Positions 26,450-35,591 are shown, numbered from the stretch's first letter. The stretch is DNA of 64,000 nucleotides from Tardiphaga sp. 709 (GCF_032401055.1 NZ_CP135529.1:2294001-2358000); one strand, 5' to 3'. Numbers and translations are program-made. The notes: a model not told the origin generated them from the sequence alone.

Positions 26450-26739
26450 GGGATTCGAGGACGCTGATCTGCCAGATGAGACATTTCGTGAAGAGCTGGT
26501 TGGTGCGGGGTCTCGCAGATGGACTTAGACGCGCTGGTGCGAAGAGGGGCGACCGCATTGTCGTGATAATGCCGACGGACCAATGGGTCTGCAGGTGCTG
26601 GTCGCGACAAACTACGTCGAAGCAGTCTTCGTTCCGTTCAGTCTGGTGCTGAAAGACTCGCTGTTGCGGCATATCCTATCCGACGCTGAGGCAACGATTG
26701 CGGCTGTCGATAGCTCATGCCTCGGCCAGGTCGTATAGA
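26450..26739 (+). pseudogene. Remnant of an acyl-CoA ligase (N-terminal part only)
   Basis: Three short pieces in shifting frames read as one adenylate-forming-enzyme N-terminus: PDETFREELVGAG (about 26455-26497), then LADGLRRAGAKRGDRIVVIMP (26503-26570), then, from 26590, EAVFVPFSLVLKDSLLRHIL through SDAEATIAAVDSS to a stop at about 26739. These match the region before the phosphate loop in carnitine/crotonobetaine-type CoA ligases. The catalytic loop and C-terminal domain are missing, so it is non-functional. It lies just upstream of the second CoA cluster and may be the ancestral ligase replaced by the one at 34014. Confidence 0.6.
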
Positions 26740-27132
26740 AATGCGCCAGTTTCGCGCTCGTCGGTGCTCTCTGACAACGCGACTGATATCGAGCGCGCCT
26801 TCATGTATGGCCTGGCGACCGCCAGGTCCAGAACACGATCGACGTCTGGTAGGACTTGAGCTTCCGAGCCCTACTCGCAATCTGGACGGCACCAGCTAGA
26901 CCGTCGAGCACCTCATCAAAGGGATTCACCCGTTGCTTGTTGCCCTTGCCGGAAATCTCCGATGCTCGGCCAGCGACCTTGTCATGAGAATGAGATTGGG
27001 CGGCAACCGGAAGTCACGTCATCGACGACATGCTGTTCCGGCGCTCCCATATGTCGCCGACATCATTAGCTTCGACCCAGAAAATGGCGATCAGCGTAAA
27101 TGGATCTACTTCCCCGCATTTGCTGAAAACAC
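26740..27132. other. Intergenic, no gene seen
   Basis: About 390 bp after the ligase remnant. Open frames are short and unrecognisable, for example one ending VADIISFDPENGDQRKWIY... at 27136 on the plus strand. It is probably further decayed coding sequence. Confidence 0.4.
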
Positions 27133-27687
27133 CTAGCGCGCGACGTCGCGCAGCAGCGAAAGCAACTGTGCCCGTTGAGCAGCCGTCAAGCGGACGGCAA
27201 TCTCGGCTTCGAATACGTTCACGCTCAACCGGTATCGCTGAAGATCCTCGACCCCCTTTTTTGTCAGTTTTAGCGCGTGAAGGCGTCCATTGATTTTGTC
27301 GCGCCGCAAGAGGGACATCTTCTCCAGATCATCAAGAACTTTCACCACGCTTGGGGCGGCAATACTCAGCAATTCGCTTAGCTCACGTTGGCTAATTCCC
27401 GGATTGGCACCAACCGTCGACAAGGCGGCAAGTCTCGCCGGCGACACGCCCGGATCGAGATAGCGGAGTAACACTTCGTCGCAGCGAACCTGGGCTCGCC
27501 GGATCGCATAGGCGAGCGACTCTTCCAACAGGTCTTTCTGTTTTGCGCCGACGTCGCTTGCTGCCGGTGAAGAAACACCGCGCGCGCGGCGCGGAGCAAT
27601 TTTCGCAGTCTTTCGTGGTGTCCTCACAGCAGTCCGATTCCCTATTGGCTCATGAATTGTCGCTGGCATTACAAAGCAATGCCGCAC
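27133..27687 (-). CDS. MarR-family transcriptional regulator
   Basis: 184 residues with a basic, low-complexity N-terminal 45 residues. The winged-helix core is ARLAALSTVGANPGISQRELSELLSIAAPSVVKVLDDLEKMSLLRRD, with wing KINGRLHALKLTKKG. The apparent start is a GTG at 27687; an ATG at 27669 is equally possible and neither has a clear ribosome-binding site. It is divergent from the broken thioesterase/BKACE operon, which it probably controls through the palindrome at 27754. Confidence 0.87.
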   Translation of the reverse strand: MRHCFVMPATIHEPIGNRTAVRTPRKTAKIAPRRARGVSSPAASDVGAKQKDLLEESLAYAIRRAQVRCDEVLLRYLDPGVSPARLAALSTVGANPGISQRELSELLSIAAPSVVKVLDDLEKMSLLRRDKINGRLHALKLTKKGVEDLQRYRLSVNVFEAEIAVRLTAAQRAQLLSLLRDVAR

Positions 27688-27753
27688 CGCACATTATCAC
27701 GTTTCAAATTCTGCATCTGAATTGTACTGTTAGCTTGACTAATTGTCGCAAAT

Positions 27754-27763
27754 GAATGCATTC
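27754..27763. promoter_or_regulatory. GAATGCATTC palindrome, candidate MarR operator
   Basis: A perfect 10-bp palindrome in the gap between the MarR gene and the thioesterase remnant. A TTGACT at 27735-27740 is placed so that the palindrome would overlap the -10 region of a rightward promoter. The central TGCA resembles the TGCATNTGCA sites at 15558-15582. Confidence 0.42.
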
Positions 27764-27924
27764 TGAGATCTATAAGGATATAGAGGCCGCTATGGAACAT
27801 TCGGTTGGATGGTCGCGAAAGCGAACGCGCATTGAGGAGCGATACATACGCTGTCGACTATGGTGGTCGATGCGCGACCGCGCACAACGCACCGAATCCC
27901 GCCTGAGATCGCAAGGCATCAAGC

Positions 27925-28379
27925 ATGAGCGCCATGCGTACCTATAGCTATGAGCGTGGGTTGCACTGGAGCGAATGCGACCCGGGCGGGATTGTTTTTT
28001 CCCCGAACTACGCGCGCCGGATCGTCGATGGCCGGAGCGAGATGTTCTTTCTGTTGGGTTTTGACCCCAACAAGATCGATGAAGCGAGAGCGCGTCGAGG
28101 CCTGCCCGTCCTTCGGTTGGTGATGGGACTTCACAGATCCCCGACGCTCCATCAAATCGTGACGCACAAATTCAACGCGAAAATGGGCGGCGACAAGTCA
28201 CTATCCTTTCGCCGCCGTTTTCAACGGTCGGCGATCTGCTGATGGAAGAAGAGGACGTGCGCATCTGGACGGCGCCGGCCTAAGACGATCCCGCCGCGAT
28301 CAAGACGTCGCGTGTCCCCGACGACATTCGCGCAATCCTCGACCGCAACGATCAGCTGCAAACGACACGAAACGCTTGA
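27925..28379 (+). pseudogene. Broken 4HBT-family thioesterase
   Basis: The first ~95 codons encode a hotdog thioesterase start (WSECDPGGIVFSPNYARRIVDG, with the catalytic Asp) like the intact gene at 14249. After SLSFRRR, around 28213, the reading frame is lost. The family C-terminus continues in another frame (VGDLLMEEEDVRIW), hits an in-frame TAA at 28281, then resumes as AAIKTSRVPDDIRAILDRND to a TGA at 28377. One frameshift plus one nonsense codon separate it from an intact gene. It leads directly into the BKACE gene 13 bp later, as in carnitine-type operons where a thioesterase accompanies BKACE. Confidence 0.78.
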
Positions 28380-28392
28380 ACGGAGAGCCAAC

Positions 28393-29274
28393 ATGGCCAG
28401 CAACAAAGTAATCGTCACGATCGCGCCGACCGGAGGAATGGCCAAAAAGTCGCAGAATCCAAATCTGCCGACGCAGCCCGAGGAAATTGCCGAAAGCGTA
28501 CGGCGCTGCCATGACGCCGGAGCGTCGGTCGCGGCTTTGCATGTGAGAAGGCCGGACGACGAGGCAACCTGCAATGCCGACATCTACCGTCGCCTGAACG
28601 ATCTGGTCCGCGAGCGCTGCGACATCGTGATCAACAACTCGACCGGAGGCGGCGTTGACGGCGACATGCTGATCGAGCGTCCCGACGGTCTCTTCGACGT
28701 CAACTTCGACGAGCGCATGAAGGGTCTGGATGGCGGCGCTGAGATGGCGACCTTCGACTGTTTTACCGTGGCAGCGATGCATGGCAAGCGCGAGATGCTC
28801 GTCAGCACGACACCCAGCCAATGCGACAGACTCGCGGCCCGGTTCAGGGAAAAGGGCATCAAGCCGGAATGGGAAGTCTTCAGCCCAGCCCATATCTTGC
28901 AGGACGTTACCCGGCTGATCGCCGCCGGGTGCGACAAGCCGCCGTATTACATCAACATGGTATTGAATGCCGACCGCGGGTTTCAGGGGGCGATGCCTTA
29001 CACCCCGGACATCCTGCAATCGATGGTTCGACTCCTGCCGAAAGACTCCATCTTTTGCGTTTCCGCCATCGGCACCGCCCAGCTTCCTGCGACGACGCAC
29101 GCGATTCTGCTGGGGGGGCACGTCAGGGTCGGGCTTGAGGACAACCTTTACTACAGCAAGGGCGTGATGGCGACGAACGAGATGCTTGTCGAGCGTCAGG
29201 TCCGTATCATTCGCGAACTGGGATTCGAGCCGGCAACTGCGGCGGAAGCCCGAGACATGCTCGGTCTGGCGTAG
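28393..29274 (+). CDS. BKACE family beta-keto acid cleavage enzyme
   Basis: About 293 residues, TIM-barrel family (formerly DUF849, 3-keto-5-aminohexanoate cleavage enzyme). Family segments include the N-terminal TIAPTGGM, NNSTGGGVDG and VGLEDNLYYSKGVMA, whose Glu corresponds to a Zn ligand. The usual VHLHVRDP metal site reads AALHVRRP here (about residues 46-53): the first His ligand is Ala and the following Asp is Arg. The enzymes cleave a beta-keto acid with acetyl-CoA to a new acyl-CoA and a CoA ester. The start is ATG 28393 with GGAGAG upstream. The altered site suggests an unusual substrate or changed chemistry. Confidence 0.88.
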   Translation: MASNKVIVTIAPTGGMAKKSQNPNLPTQPEEIAESVRRCHDAGASVAALHVRRPDDEATCNADIYRRLNDLVRERCDIVINNSTGGGVDGDMLIERPDGLFDVNFDERMKGLDGGAEMATFDCFTVAAMHGKREMLVSTTPSQCDRLAARFREKGIKPEWEVFSPAHILQDVTRLIAAGCDKPPYYINMVLNADRGFQGAMPYTPDILQSMVRLLPKDSIFCVSAIGTAQLPATTHAILLGGHVRVGLEDNLYYSKGVMATNEMLVERQVRIIRELGFEPATAAEARDMLGLA

Positions 29275-29276
29275 AC

Positions 29277-30299
29277 ATGGCGCCGCTCGCTCCACTGTTG
29301 CCGCTTGAAGAGATCGCCGTCGTCGGGCTCGCCGGGGCCGGGTCGGTCGGCACGGCTTGGGCCGCGCTCCTCTTGTACGCCGAGTTCGACGTCGTTGTGT
29401 TCGACCCGGACCCGCAGGCGCCCCGGCGCGTCCGCGCCGGTGTCGAGGCGGCGTGGGACACGTTCCGGCAGCTCCGCCAAGAGGCTCCGGCATCGCCGCC
29501 ATTGGCTCGCCTGCGTTTTGTCGAGACGCTTGAAGCCCTGGCGGCTGACAGTGACCTCGTCCAGGAGAATGTGACCGAGGCCATTGATGTCAAAGGCAAG
29601 GTGATATCGGAGATCGACCGATACCTCGCGCCGGACCGGCTCATCCTGTCCAGCAGTGGCGGCGTTCCCCCGACCCGCATGCAGGAATATTGCGTGCATC
29701 CGGAGCGGCTGGTGCTGGGACATCCGTTTCATCCCGCGCATGTCATTCCTCTCGTCGAAGTACTGGGAGGCGACAGGACCCGTCCGGACGCCGTGGTCCT
29801 GGCCAAGGCCTTCTATCAGAAGCTCGGAAAGCGTCCGATCGTTCTGCTGAAAGAACGCGTCGGACATCTCTCGAACAGATTGCAATTTGCGTTGCTCCGG
29901 GAGGCCATCAATTGCCTCAACGAGGGCGTCGCCTCGGCCGATGACATTGACGCCGCCGTCCGCTGGGGATTGGGCCTGCGTTGGGCGTTGATGGGCCCTC
30001 TGATGACCCTCAATCTCGCGGGCGGAGACGGCGGCATCGAGCAGATCCTGAGCCGATTCAAAGGCGATGTGGAGCTGTGGTGGGCGTCCCTCGGACAGCC
30101 GACGCTCACTCCCGACGTTTGCGAAAGTCTTCGCAAAGGAGTCGAGCAATTGCGTGGCGACCGCAGCAATGCGGAGTGGTCGAAGTGGCGCGACGAGCAG
30201 CTCATCGAGCTGCTGACCTTCCGGCAAGGACATCCGTATCCGGACGAGACGGCGGTCGACCCGTCCGCCGGGAGCGCGAACGTCGCGGTGTCATCATGA
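29277..30299 (+). CDS. 3-hydroxyacyl-CoA dehydrogenase family, L-carnitine-dehydrogenase-like
   Basis: 340 residues. The N-terminal Rossmann NAD site is GAGSVG (about residues 20-25) followed by DPDPQAPRR. LSSSGGVPPTRM and GHPFHPAHVIPLVEV carry the catalytic region typical of carnitine dehydrogenases. The C-terminal dimerisation domain starts near RVGHLSNRLQFALLREA. It oxidises a beta-hydroxy acid or acyl-CoA to the keto form. Immediate linkage to BKACE (2 bp) matches carnitine operons in which this pair makes and cleaves a beta-keto acid. The acyl-CoA genes downstream suggest a non-carnitine substrate here. Confidence 0.9.
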   Translation: MAPLAPLLPLEEIAVVGLAGAGSVGTAWAALLLYAEFDVVVFDPDPQAPRRVRAGVEAAWDTFRQLRQEAPASPPLARLRFVETLEALAADSDLVQENVTEAIDVKGKVISEIDRYLAPDRLILSSSGGVPPTRMQEYCVHPERLVLGHPFHPAHVIPLVEVLGGDRTRPDAVVLAKAFYQKLGKRPIVLLKERVGHLSNRLQFALLREAINCLNEGVASADDIDAAVRWGLGLRWALMGPLMTLNLAGGDGGIEQILSRFKGDVELWWASLGQPTLTPDVCESLRKGVEQLRGDRSNAEWSKWRDEQLIELLTFRQGHPYPDETAVDPSAGSANVAVSS

Positions 30300-32032
30300 G
30301 CGCAGACTACAGATATCATGCTGATGTGATCCGGAGGCATATTGCCCTGGTCCCCGGCTACGACGCCCTCCGTCAACGCCTGTCCGTCGACGTCGACGTC
30401 GGTGCCGATACGCTGGCGCAGGTGCTCGACGCTGCCGCCGTGTTTGCGGAGGACGTCCTGGCGCCCATCAATCGCGCCGGCGATCTGGAAGGCTGCCGAT
30501 TCCAGGACGGCCGGGTGTTGTCGGCGCCCGGCTACAGCGGCGCCTGGAAGCAACTGGCCGAGGCAGGCTGGCTCGCTGTCGACCAGCCGGCCGAATATGG
30601 CGGACAAGGCCTGCCTTCGTTTGTCAACGCTGCGTGTCGTGAGCTGTTCGATTGCGCGTGCATGGCCATCGGGATGCTCAGCGGACCCACGCGGGCCGCC
30701 ACCCAGGTGCTGCTTGAATTCGGCGAGAAGGCAATCTGCGACGAGTGGATCCCGCGTTTCGTGACTGGTGAGTGGTCGGCAACGATTTGCATCTCCGAGG
30801 CCGATGCCGGCTCGGATGTGGGACGCATCCGATCGCGCGCCTTGCCCGCTGGCGACGGCTCGTGGCTCGTGACCGGCGAGAAAATGTGGACGTCGTTCGG
30901 CGACAACGATCTTGTTGAGCGCATCGGGCATTTCCTGCTGGCCAGGACACCCGATGCGCCCCCGGGGAGCGCTGGTCTGAGCCTGTTCTTGGTGCCTAAT
31001 CGCGTACGGGACGCCGACGGTGACTGGGTTTCCAATGGAGTAACCCCAAGGCGCATCGAGGAAAAGCTTGGCCTGCACGGTTCGCCTACCTGTGCCATGG
31101 GGTTCGAGCAAGCACGAGCCCATTTGATCGGACATCCACATCGTGGTCTGTCCCAGATGTTCGTCATGATCCAAGGCATGCGTCTGATGGTGGCAATCGA
31201 GGGCGTCGGCATGGCGTTCGGCGCGGTGCAGATGACGCAATCCTATGCGGAAACGCGAAAACAGGGCGGTGATCCGGCGGTGCCGCCGGTGCCGATCGCC
31301 CGCCATGCGGACATCCAGCGTCAAATTCTTGGCATGGCTTCACGCGTCGAAGTACTGCGCGGGCTCGTATACGAGATTGCGGTGCGGCTCGACGCGGAGC
31401 GGATGGCGGTCGACGAGCCAACCGGGCGAGAGGCGACGCGTTCGCGCATGGTGACGCAGTGGCTGCTGCCGATCATCAAGGCCAGTTGCGCCGAGGCGGG
31501 CTTCGAAGTGCCAAATGAGGGCATTCAGGTGCTGGGCGGCGCCGGCTACACACGCGAGTGGCCCCTGGAACAATGGATGCGCGACGCCCGCATGATGTCG
31601 ATCGCCGAGGGATCAACCGGCATTCAGGCGCTGGACCTAGTGCACCGCCGGCTCAGGCGGGATCGTGGCGAGAGCCTGGCGGCATTCCTGGACACCGCGA
31701 CGGGCGAAATAGCGTCAGCGGATCCAGGCCTGGCGACGTCAGCGCTTTCAGTGCTCGATCGGTTGCGCAAGATCGGCGCGGCATTTCTCGATCCGCAATC
31801 GCGTCCGCGGGACGCCGAAGCTGGAGCGGTGGCCTTTCTGAACGTCGCGATGCTCGCTGCCACCGCGTGGATCGCCGTCCGGCTGGCATCCGACGACAAG
31901 GACGATGCGATTGCAAAACGATTGGCCGCCTGCGGACGGTACTGGCTCAGCGATGTCGATCTCAAAGCCGCTCAGCAAGAAAAACTTGCCCTGATCGGAG
32001 CCGCCCGATTGGCGGAGTACGAATATCTTTAA
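30296..32032 (+). CDS. Acyl-CoA dehydrogenase, long (DmdC/FadE-like) form
   Basis: About 578 residues. An N-terminal helical extension (YRYHADVIRRHI) is followed by the standard domains: AEYGGQGLPSF, ICISEADAGSDVG (flavin/substrate), GEKMWTSFGDND, IEEKLGLHGSPTCAM, then VLGGAGYTREWPLEQWMRDA and SIAEGSTGIQALDL with the catalytic Glu. The start ATG at 30296 overlaps the previous stop (ATGA). It introduces a 2,3-double bond into an acyl-CoA. The product would feed the enoyl-CoA hydratase encoded 13 bp downstream. Confidence 0.92.
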   Translation: MSADYRYHADVIRRHIALVPGYDALRQRLSVDVDVGADTLAQVLDAAAVFAEDVLAPINRAGDLEGCRFQDGRVLSAPGYSGAWKQLAEAGWLAVDQPAEYGGQGLPSFVNAACRELFDCACMAIGMLSGPTRAATQVLLEFGEKAICDEWIPRFVTGEWSATICISEADAGSDVGRIRSRALPAGDGSWLVTGEKMWTSFGDNDLVERIGHFLLARTPDAPPGSAGLSLFLVPNRVRDADGDWVSNGVTPRRIEEKLGLHGSPTCAMGFEQARAHLIGHPHRGLSQMFVMIQGMRLMVAIEGVGMAFGAVQMTQSYAETRKQGGDPAVPPVPIARHADIQRQILGMASRVEVLRGLVYEIAVRLDAERMAVDEPTGREATRSRMVTQWLLPIIKASCAEAGFEVPNEGIQVLGGAGYTREWPLEQWMRDARMMSIAEGSTGIQALDLVHRRLRRDRGESLAAFLDTATGEIASADPGLATSALSVLDRLRKIGAAFLDPQSRPRDAEAGAVAFLNVAMLAATAWIAVRLASDDKDDAIAKRLAACGRYWLSDVDLKAAQQEKLALIGAARLAEYEYL

Positions 32033-32045
32033 CGAAAGCGATCAC

Positions 32046-32822
32046 ATGCAGTCCGACAACCATATCACTTACGAGCTGCGGGGAAACATCGCCCTGATCG
32101 GAATCGATCGGCCCGAGAAGCGCAATGCGATGAGCCAGGTGATGTTTGAAGCGCTCGGTCGCGCAGCGGCGCGCGCTCACGAAGAAGCCCGCGTCGGCAT
32201 CCTGCACTCGCACAACGACAATTTCTCTGCCGGTCTCGATCTTGGTGAACACCTCGGGCGCGACCCCATCGAGAGCATGCACGACTCGCGTGCGCAGCAC
32301 GTACTTCTCAACACCGTCGAGCAGGGGAAAATACCATTCATCGCCGCCCTGCAGGGAGCGACAATCGGTGCCGGCCTGGAGATCGCTGCATCGGCCCACA
32401 TTCGTGTTGCTGACGAGTCGACGTTCTTCGCGCTCCCGGAAGGCAAGCGCGGCATCTTCGTCGGCGGCGGGGGGTCCGTACGCGTCTCGCGCCTGATGTC
32501 GACCACCCGGATGATGGAAATGATGCTCACGGCCCGGGTGCTGAACGTTCAGGAGGCTGCCGGTGCCAATCTCGTGCACTTCATCACGCCCGTCGGAGGC
32601 GCGCTTGCCAAAGCGCTGGAACTGGCCGCCGGTATCGCGACGAACTCGCCGGTTTCGAACTATGCAATCATCAACGGATTGCCGCGCATCCACGATGCGT
32701 CGCATGACGACGGCTTGTTTTTCGAATCTATCCTCGCGTCTTTGACGCTGGTCAGTCCTCACGCCCAGGCCGGGTTGCGCGAGTTCCTGGAAAAGCGCGC
32801 TAAGAGACTCGTCCCGGAATGA
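32046..32822 (+). CDS. Enoyl-CoA hydratase/isomerase (crotonase) family
   Basis: 258 residues with the crotonase fold. IGIDRPEKRNAMS is the first conserved strand, FSAGLDLGEH and GATIGAGLEIA form the oxyanion hole, and ALPEGKRGIF carries a Glu near residue 138 in the catalytic region. It hydrates 2-enoyl-CoA to 3-hydroxyacyl-CoA, the step before the dehydrogenase encoded at 29277. Together with the acyl-CoA dehydrogenase it gives a complete beta-oxidation half-spiral without a thiolase; BKACE may take that role. Confidence 0.9.
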   Translation: MQSDNHITYELRGNIALIGIDRPEKRNAMSQVMFEALGRAAARAHEEARVGILHSHNDNFSAGLDLGEHLGRDPIESMHDSRAQHVLLNTVEQGKIPFIAALQGATIGAGLEIAASAHIRVADESTFFALPEGKRGIFVGGGGSVRVSRLMSTTRMMEMMLTARVLNVQEAAGANLVHFITPVGGALAKALELAAGIATNSPVSNYAIINGLPRIHDASHDDGLFFESILASLTLVSPHAQAGLREFLEKRAKRLVPE

Positions 32823-32868
32823 CTGCGCCAAAACAGCAATTCGACGTCTCCCAATTTAGGCATGCATC

Positions 32869-34017
32869 ATGAAGATCAAGATACTCGGTGGTGGCCCAGC
32901 CGGACTTTACGCTGCCTACCTGATCAAGCGTCAGCGACCAGCGGCTGATGTCGTCGTCTTCGAGCAAAATGCCGCAGGTGTGACCTTCGGGTTCGGCGTG
33001 GTGTTCTCGGACAAGGCATTGGAGTTTCTTGGCGCTGCAGACGCTGAAACGCTGCGCCTCATTACAGAGGACCTTGAAACCTGGAGCGACATCGAGGTCA
33101 GGATTCATGGCGAGTCGATCAAGATCGATGGCGTCGGCTTCACGGCGATCGCCCGATTGAAGCTCCTCGAAATCCTTCGGATGCGCGCCCTTTCCGTTGG
33201 CGTAACGTTGATCGACGAGCGGACGATTTCGGATCTCAGGGAATTGGGAGAGGCAGACCTGATCATCGGTGCGGATGGGGCCAATTCGCTTGTACGCCGG
33301 ACGCACGAGGCGGCCTTCGGCACTGAGGTTTCTCTCCTGAATAATCACTTCGCTTGGTTTGGCACGACCAAGACGTTCAACTACCTCACCCAGACCTTCA
33401 AGTCCCTCCCACAGGGACACTTTAACGCGCACCACTACCGTTACTCGAAGGATATGAGCACGTTTCTCGTGGAGGTCGATCAGTCAACGTTCGATGCCGT
33501 CGGCTTCGGCGGGATGACGGAAGAGCAGTCGCGCGCCTGTTGCGAGAAGGTGTTCGCCGAGGAACTGGACGGGCACCCGCTGGTCACGAACCGATCCCTG
33601 TGGCGGCAATTCCCGAAAGTCAGCAATCGGCACTATTACACGGCAAACATGGTCCTGGTCGGCGATGCGCTGAGGACCGCTCACTATTCGATCGGCTCGG
33701 GGACGCGGTTGGCGCTTGAGGACGTGCAGGCGCTTGCGGCCGCGCTTGTACAACATCCGCATAGCGTATTGGATGCGCTGGCATCGTTCGATGCGAAGCG
33801 ACGGCAGGTCATCGAAAAGATGACCGATGCGGCGGCGCAAAGCGCCGATTGGTACGATCAGTTTGCCGATCACATGGGGCTTGAGGCCTGGCCGTTCGCG
33901 ATGAGTTACATCGGCCGGTCCGGCCGGATAGACCCCGCGCGTTTGAAAGCAATGTCGCCCCGCTTCGTCGCTGGTTACGAACACTGGAAGGGCCGATCGG
34001 CAAAGGTGCGGCAATGA
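32869..34017 (+). CDS. FAD-dependent aryl-CoA monooxygenase (paralogue of 13081 gene)
   Basis: 382 residues, collinear with the FMO at 13081 over its whole length. Both carry VTFGFGVV, IDG-GFTAIARL-LL-IL, FNAHHYRYSK, and GDALRTAHYSIGSGTRLALEDVQAL in the FAD site. GGGPAG is near residue 8 and GADGANS near 130. Like its paralogue it lacks the C-terminal reductase domain of 2-aminobenzoyl-CoA monooxygenase/reductase. It probably hydroxylates an aromatic acyl-CoA. The next gene, a CoA ligase, overlaps it by 4 bp. Confidence 0.83.
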   Translation: MKIKILGGGPAGLYAAYLIKRQRPAADVVVFEQNAAGVTFGFGVVFSDKALEFLGAADAETLRLITEDLETWSDIEVRIHGESIKIDGVGFTAIARLKLLEILRMRALSVGVTLIDERTISDLRELGEADLIIGADGANSLVRRTHEAAFGTEVSLLNNHFAWFGTTKTFNYLTQTFKSLPQGHFNAHHYRYSKDMSTFLVEVDQSTFDAVGFGGMTEEQSRACCEKVFAEELDGHPLVTNRSLWRQFPKVSNRHYYTANMVLVGDALRTAHYSIGSGTRLALEDVQALAAALVQHPHSVLDALASFDAKRRQVIEKMTDAAAQSADWYDQFADHMGLEAWPFAMSYIGRSGRIDPARLKAMSPRFVAGYEHWKGRSAKVRQ

Positions 34018-35591
34018 TCGGATCGGTCATCGATCGCACGAAAGAGAGCGAGCCACCAACAACATTCGGCGACGTCATTCGTCGTCAGCGGAGGCTCGGC
34101 GGAAAGATCGCGTTCTCCGACCCGTCGCGCGAGGTTTCCTTCGCGGAATTCGATGATCGGGTTAACCGCTTGGCCGATGCCTTGCGGTCGAGAGGGCTGC
34201 AGGCCGGCGATCGGATCGCGCTGCTCGGGCGCAACAGCATTTCCCTGCTGGAATACATCGGAACGATGAAGGCGGGACTCATACCGGTCCCGCTCAATTG
34301 GCGGCTGTCGACACAGGAGCTCTCGGTTCTGATCCACGACTGTAGTCCCAAGGCGCTGGTGTGCGACATGGAAGGCGCCATCGTTGCAGATCAGATGGCG
34401 CTGGCATTGATGCCCCTGCGTGTTTGTGTCGATGGCGACCGCCAGGGTTGGCTCAACCACGAGGATCTCATCCGAGCTGGCAGCAAGGGCGAAGCGCATC
34501 TCGTGCTGGACGCGGACGATACGGCGCTCCTCGTCTACACGAGCGGCACGACCGGTGCTCCGAAGGGAGCGATGATCACCCATGGCGGCCTGCTCGCGAA
34601 CTGCGTCGCGTCGGCGGAGCGGGCCATTGAAGTGGATGAAACGGACGTCATTCTGTGCGCGATGCCGATGTTCCATGTTGGCGGGCTTTGTTACTACCTG
34701 CTAGCGGCGTTTGCGGCGGGCAGTACGTCAATCCTGAGGCCAGCGTTCGACGCGGCGGACGTCGTCGCTAGCTTGGAGCGCTTTGCCATTACCAACGTCC
34801 ACCTCGTCCCCACGATGATTGCAGACCTGATTGCGCAGGATGGTGCGGCGGCTGCAGCGCGGTCGCTGCGGCGCATCGTCTACGCGGGATCGTCGATGCC
34901 TCTCGCTCTCTTGCATCGCGCCATGAATACGTTCAGCGAGGTCAGATTCTCCCAATCATACGGGTCGACGGAGGGCGGCCTCATATCGTGTCTGTCCCCG
35001 GACGATCATGCGCTTGCTTCGGCATCCAGAGAGCAAGCCCACCTTCTCCAATCTTGCGGCAACGTCATAGCCGGGTGCGAGATACGCGTCGATAACAACG
35101 AGGGCAGAGAGGCGGCGGAGGGCCAGCTCGGGGAGGTCCTGGTGCGAAGCCCCCGCATGATGAAGGGATACTGGAAATCACCGGATAAGACGGCCAGCGT
35201 GATGAGAGGGGCCTGGCTCTGTACCGGCGACATCGGCTATCGCGACGCGGCCGGCTACCTCTATCTCGTCGATCGCAAGAACGACATGATCGTGACTGGC
35301 GGCGAAAACGTGTTTCCGTCCGAGGTGGAGCAGATTTTGCTGTTGCACCCGGACGTGTCCGAAGCGGCCGTGTTCGGTCTTCCCGATGATCGATGGGTGG
35401 AGAAGGTCGTTGCGGCAGTCGTGTTGCGCGGTGGATCGACGGTCACCGACGCAAGCCTGATCGCATTCACCAAGCGACAACTTGCATCGTACAAGTGTCC
35501 AAAAGAAATTTTCGTGCTGGCGAAACTCCCGACAACGGGCGTCGGCAAGATCTCCCGCAAAATCCTGAAGGACCAAGTCCGGTCACTCTGA
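34014..35591 (+). CDS. Acyl/aryl-CoA ligase (adenylate-forming)
   Basis: 525 residues. LLVYTSGTTGAPKGAMITHG (phosphate loop) is near residue 172, QSYGSTEGG near 314, LCTGDIGYRDAAGYLYLVDRK near 402-420, and TGVGKISRKIL with the catalytic Lys near 507. Motif style is that of the medium/long-chain and aryl-CoA ligases, unlike the DhbE-type ligase at 16887. The start overlaps the FMO stop (ATGA). It would activate the acid imported by the ABC system encoded next. Cinnamate-, phenylpropionate- or anthranilate-type acids are possible; sequence alone does not decide. Confidence 0.9.
   Translation: MIGSVIDRTKESEPPTTFGDVIRRQRRLGGKIAFSDPSREVSFAEFDDRVNRLADALRSRGLQAGDRIALLGRNSISLLEYIGTMKAGLIPVPLNWRLSTQELSVLIHDCSPKALVCDMEGAIVADQMALALMPLRVCVDGDRQGWLNHEDLIRAGSKGEAHLVLDADDTALLVYTSGTTGAPKGAMITHGGLLANCVASAERAIEVDETDVILCAMPMFHVGGLCYYLLAAFAAGSTSILRPAFDAADVVASLERFAITNVHLVPTMIADLIAQDGAAAAARSLRRIVYAGSSMPLALLHRAMNTFSEVRFSQSYGSTEGGLISCLSPDDHALASASREQAHLLQSCGNVIAGCEIRVDNNEGREAAEGQLGEVLVRSPRMMKGYWKSPDKTASVMRGAWLCTGDIGYRDAAGYLYLVDRKNDMIVTGGENVFPSEVEQILLLHPDVSEAAVFGLPDDRWVEKVVAAVVLRGGSTVTDASLIAFTKRQLASYKCPKEIFVLAKLPTTGVGKISRKILKDQVRSL

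Noticed and set aside
28312-28392. Longer N-terminus for BKACE
   Set aside because: The extra 27 codons lie in the decayed thioesterase; GGAGAG and family similarity place the start at 28393.
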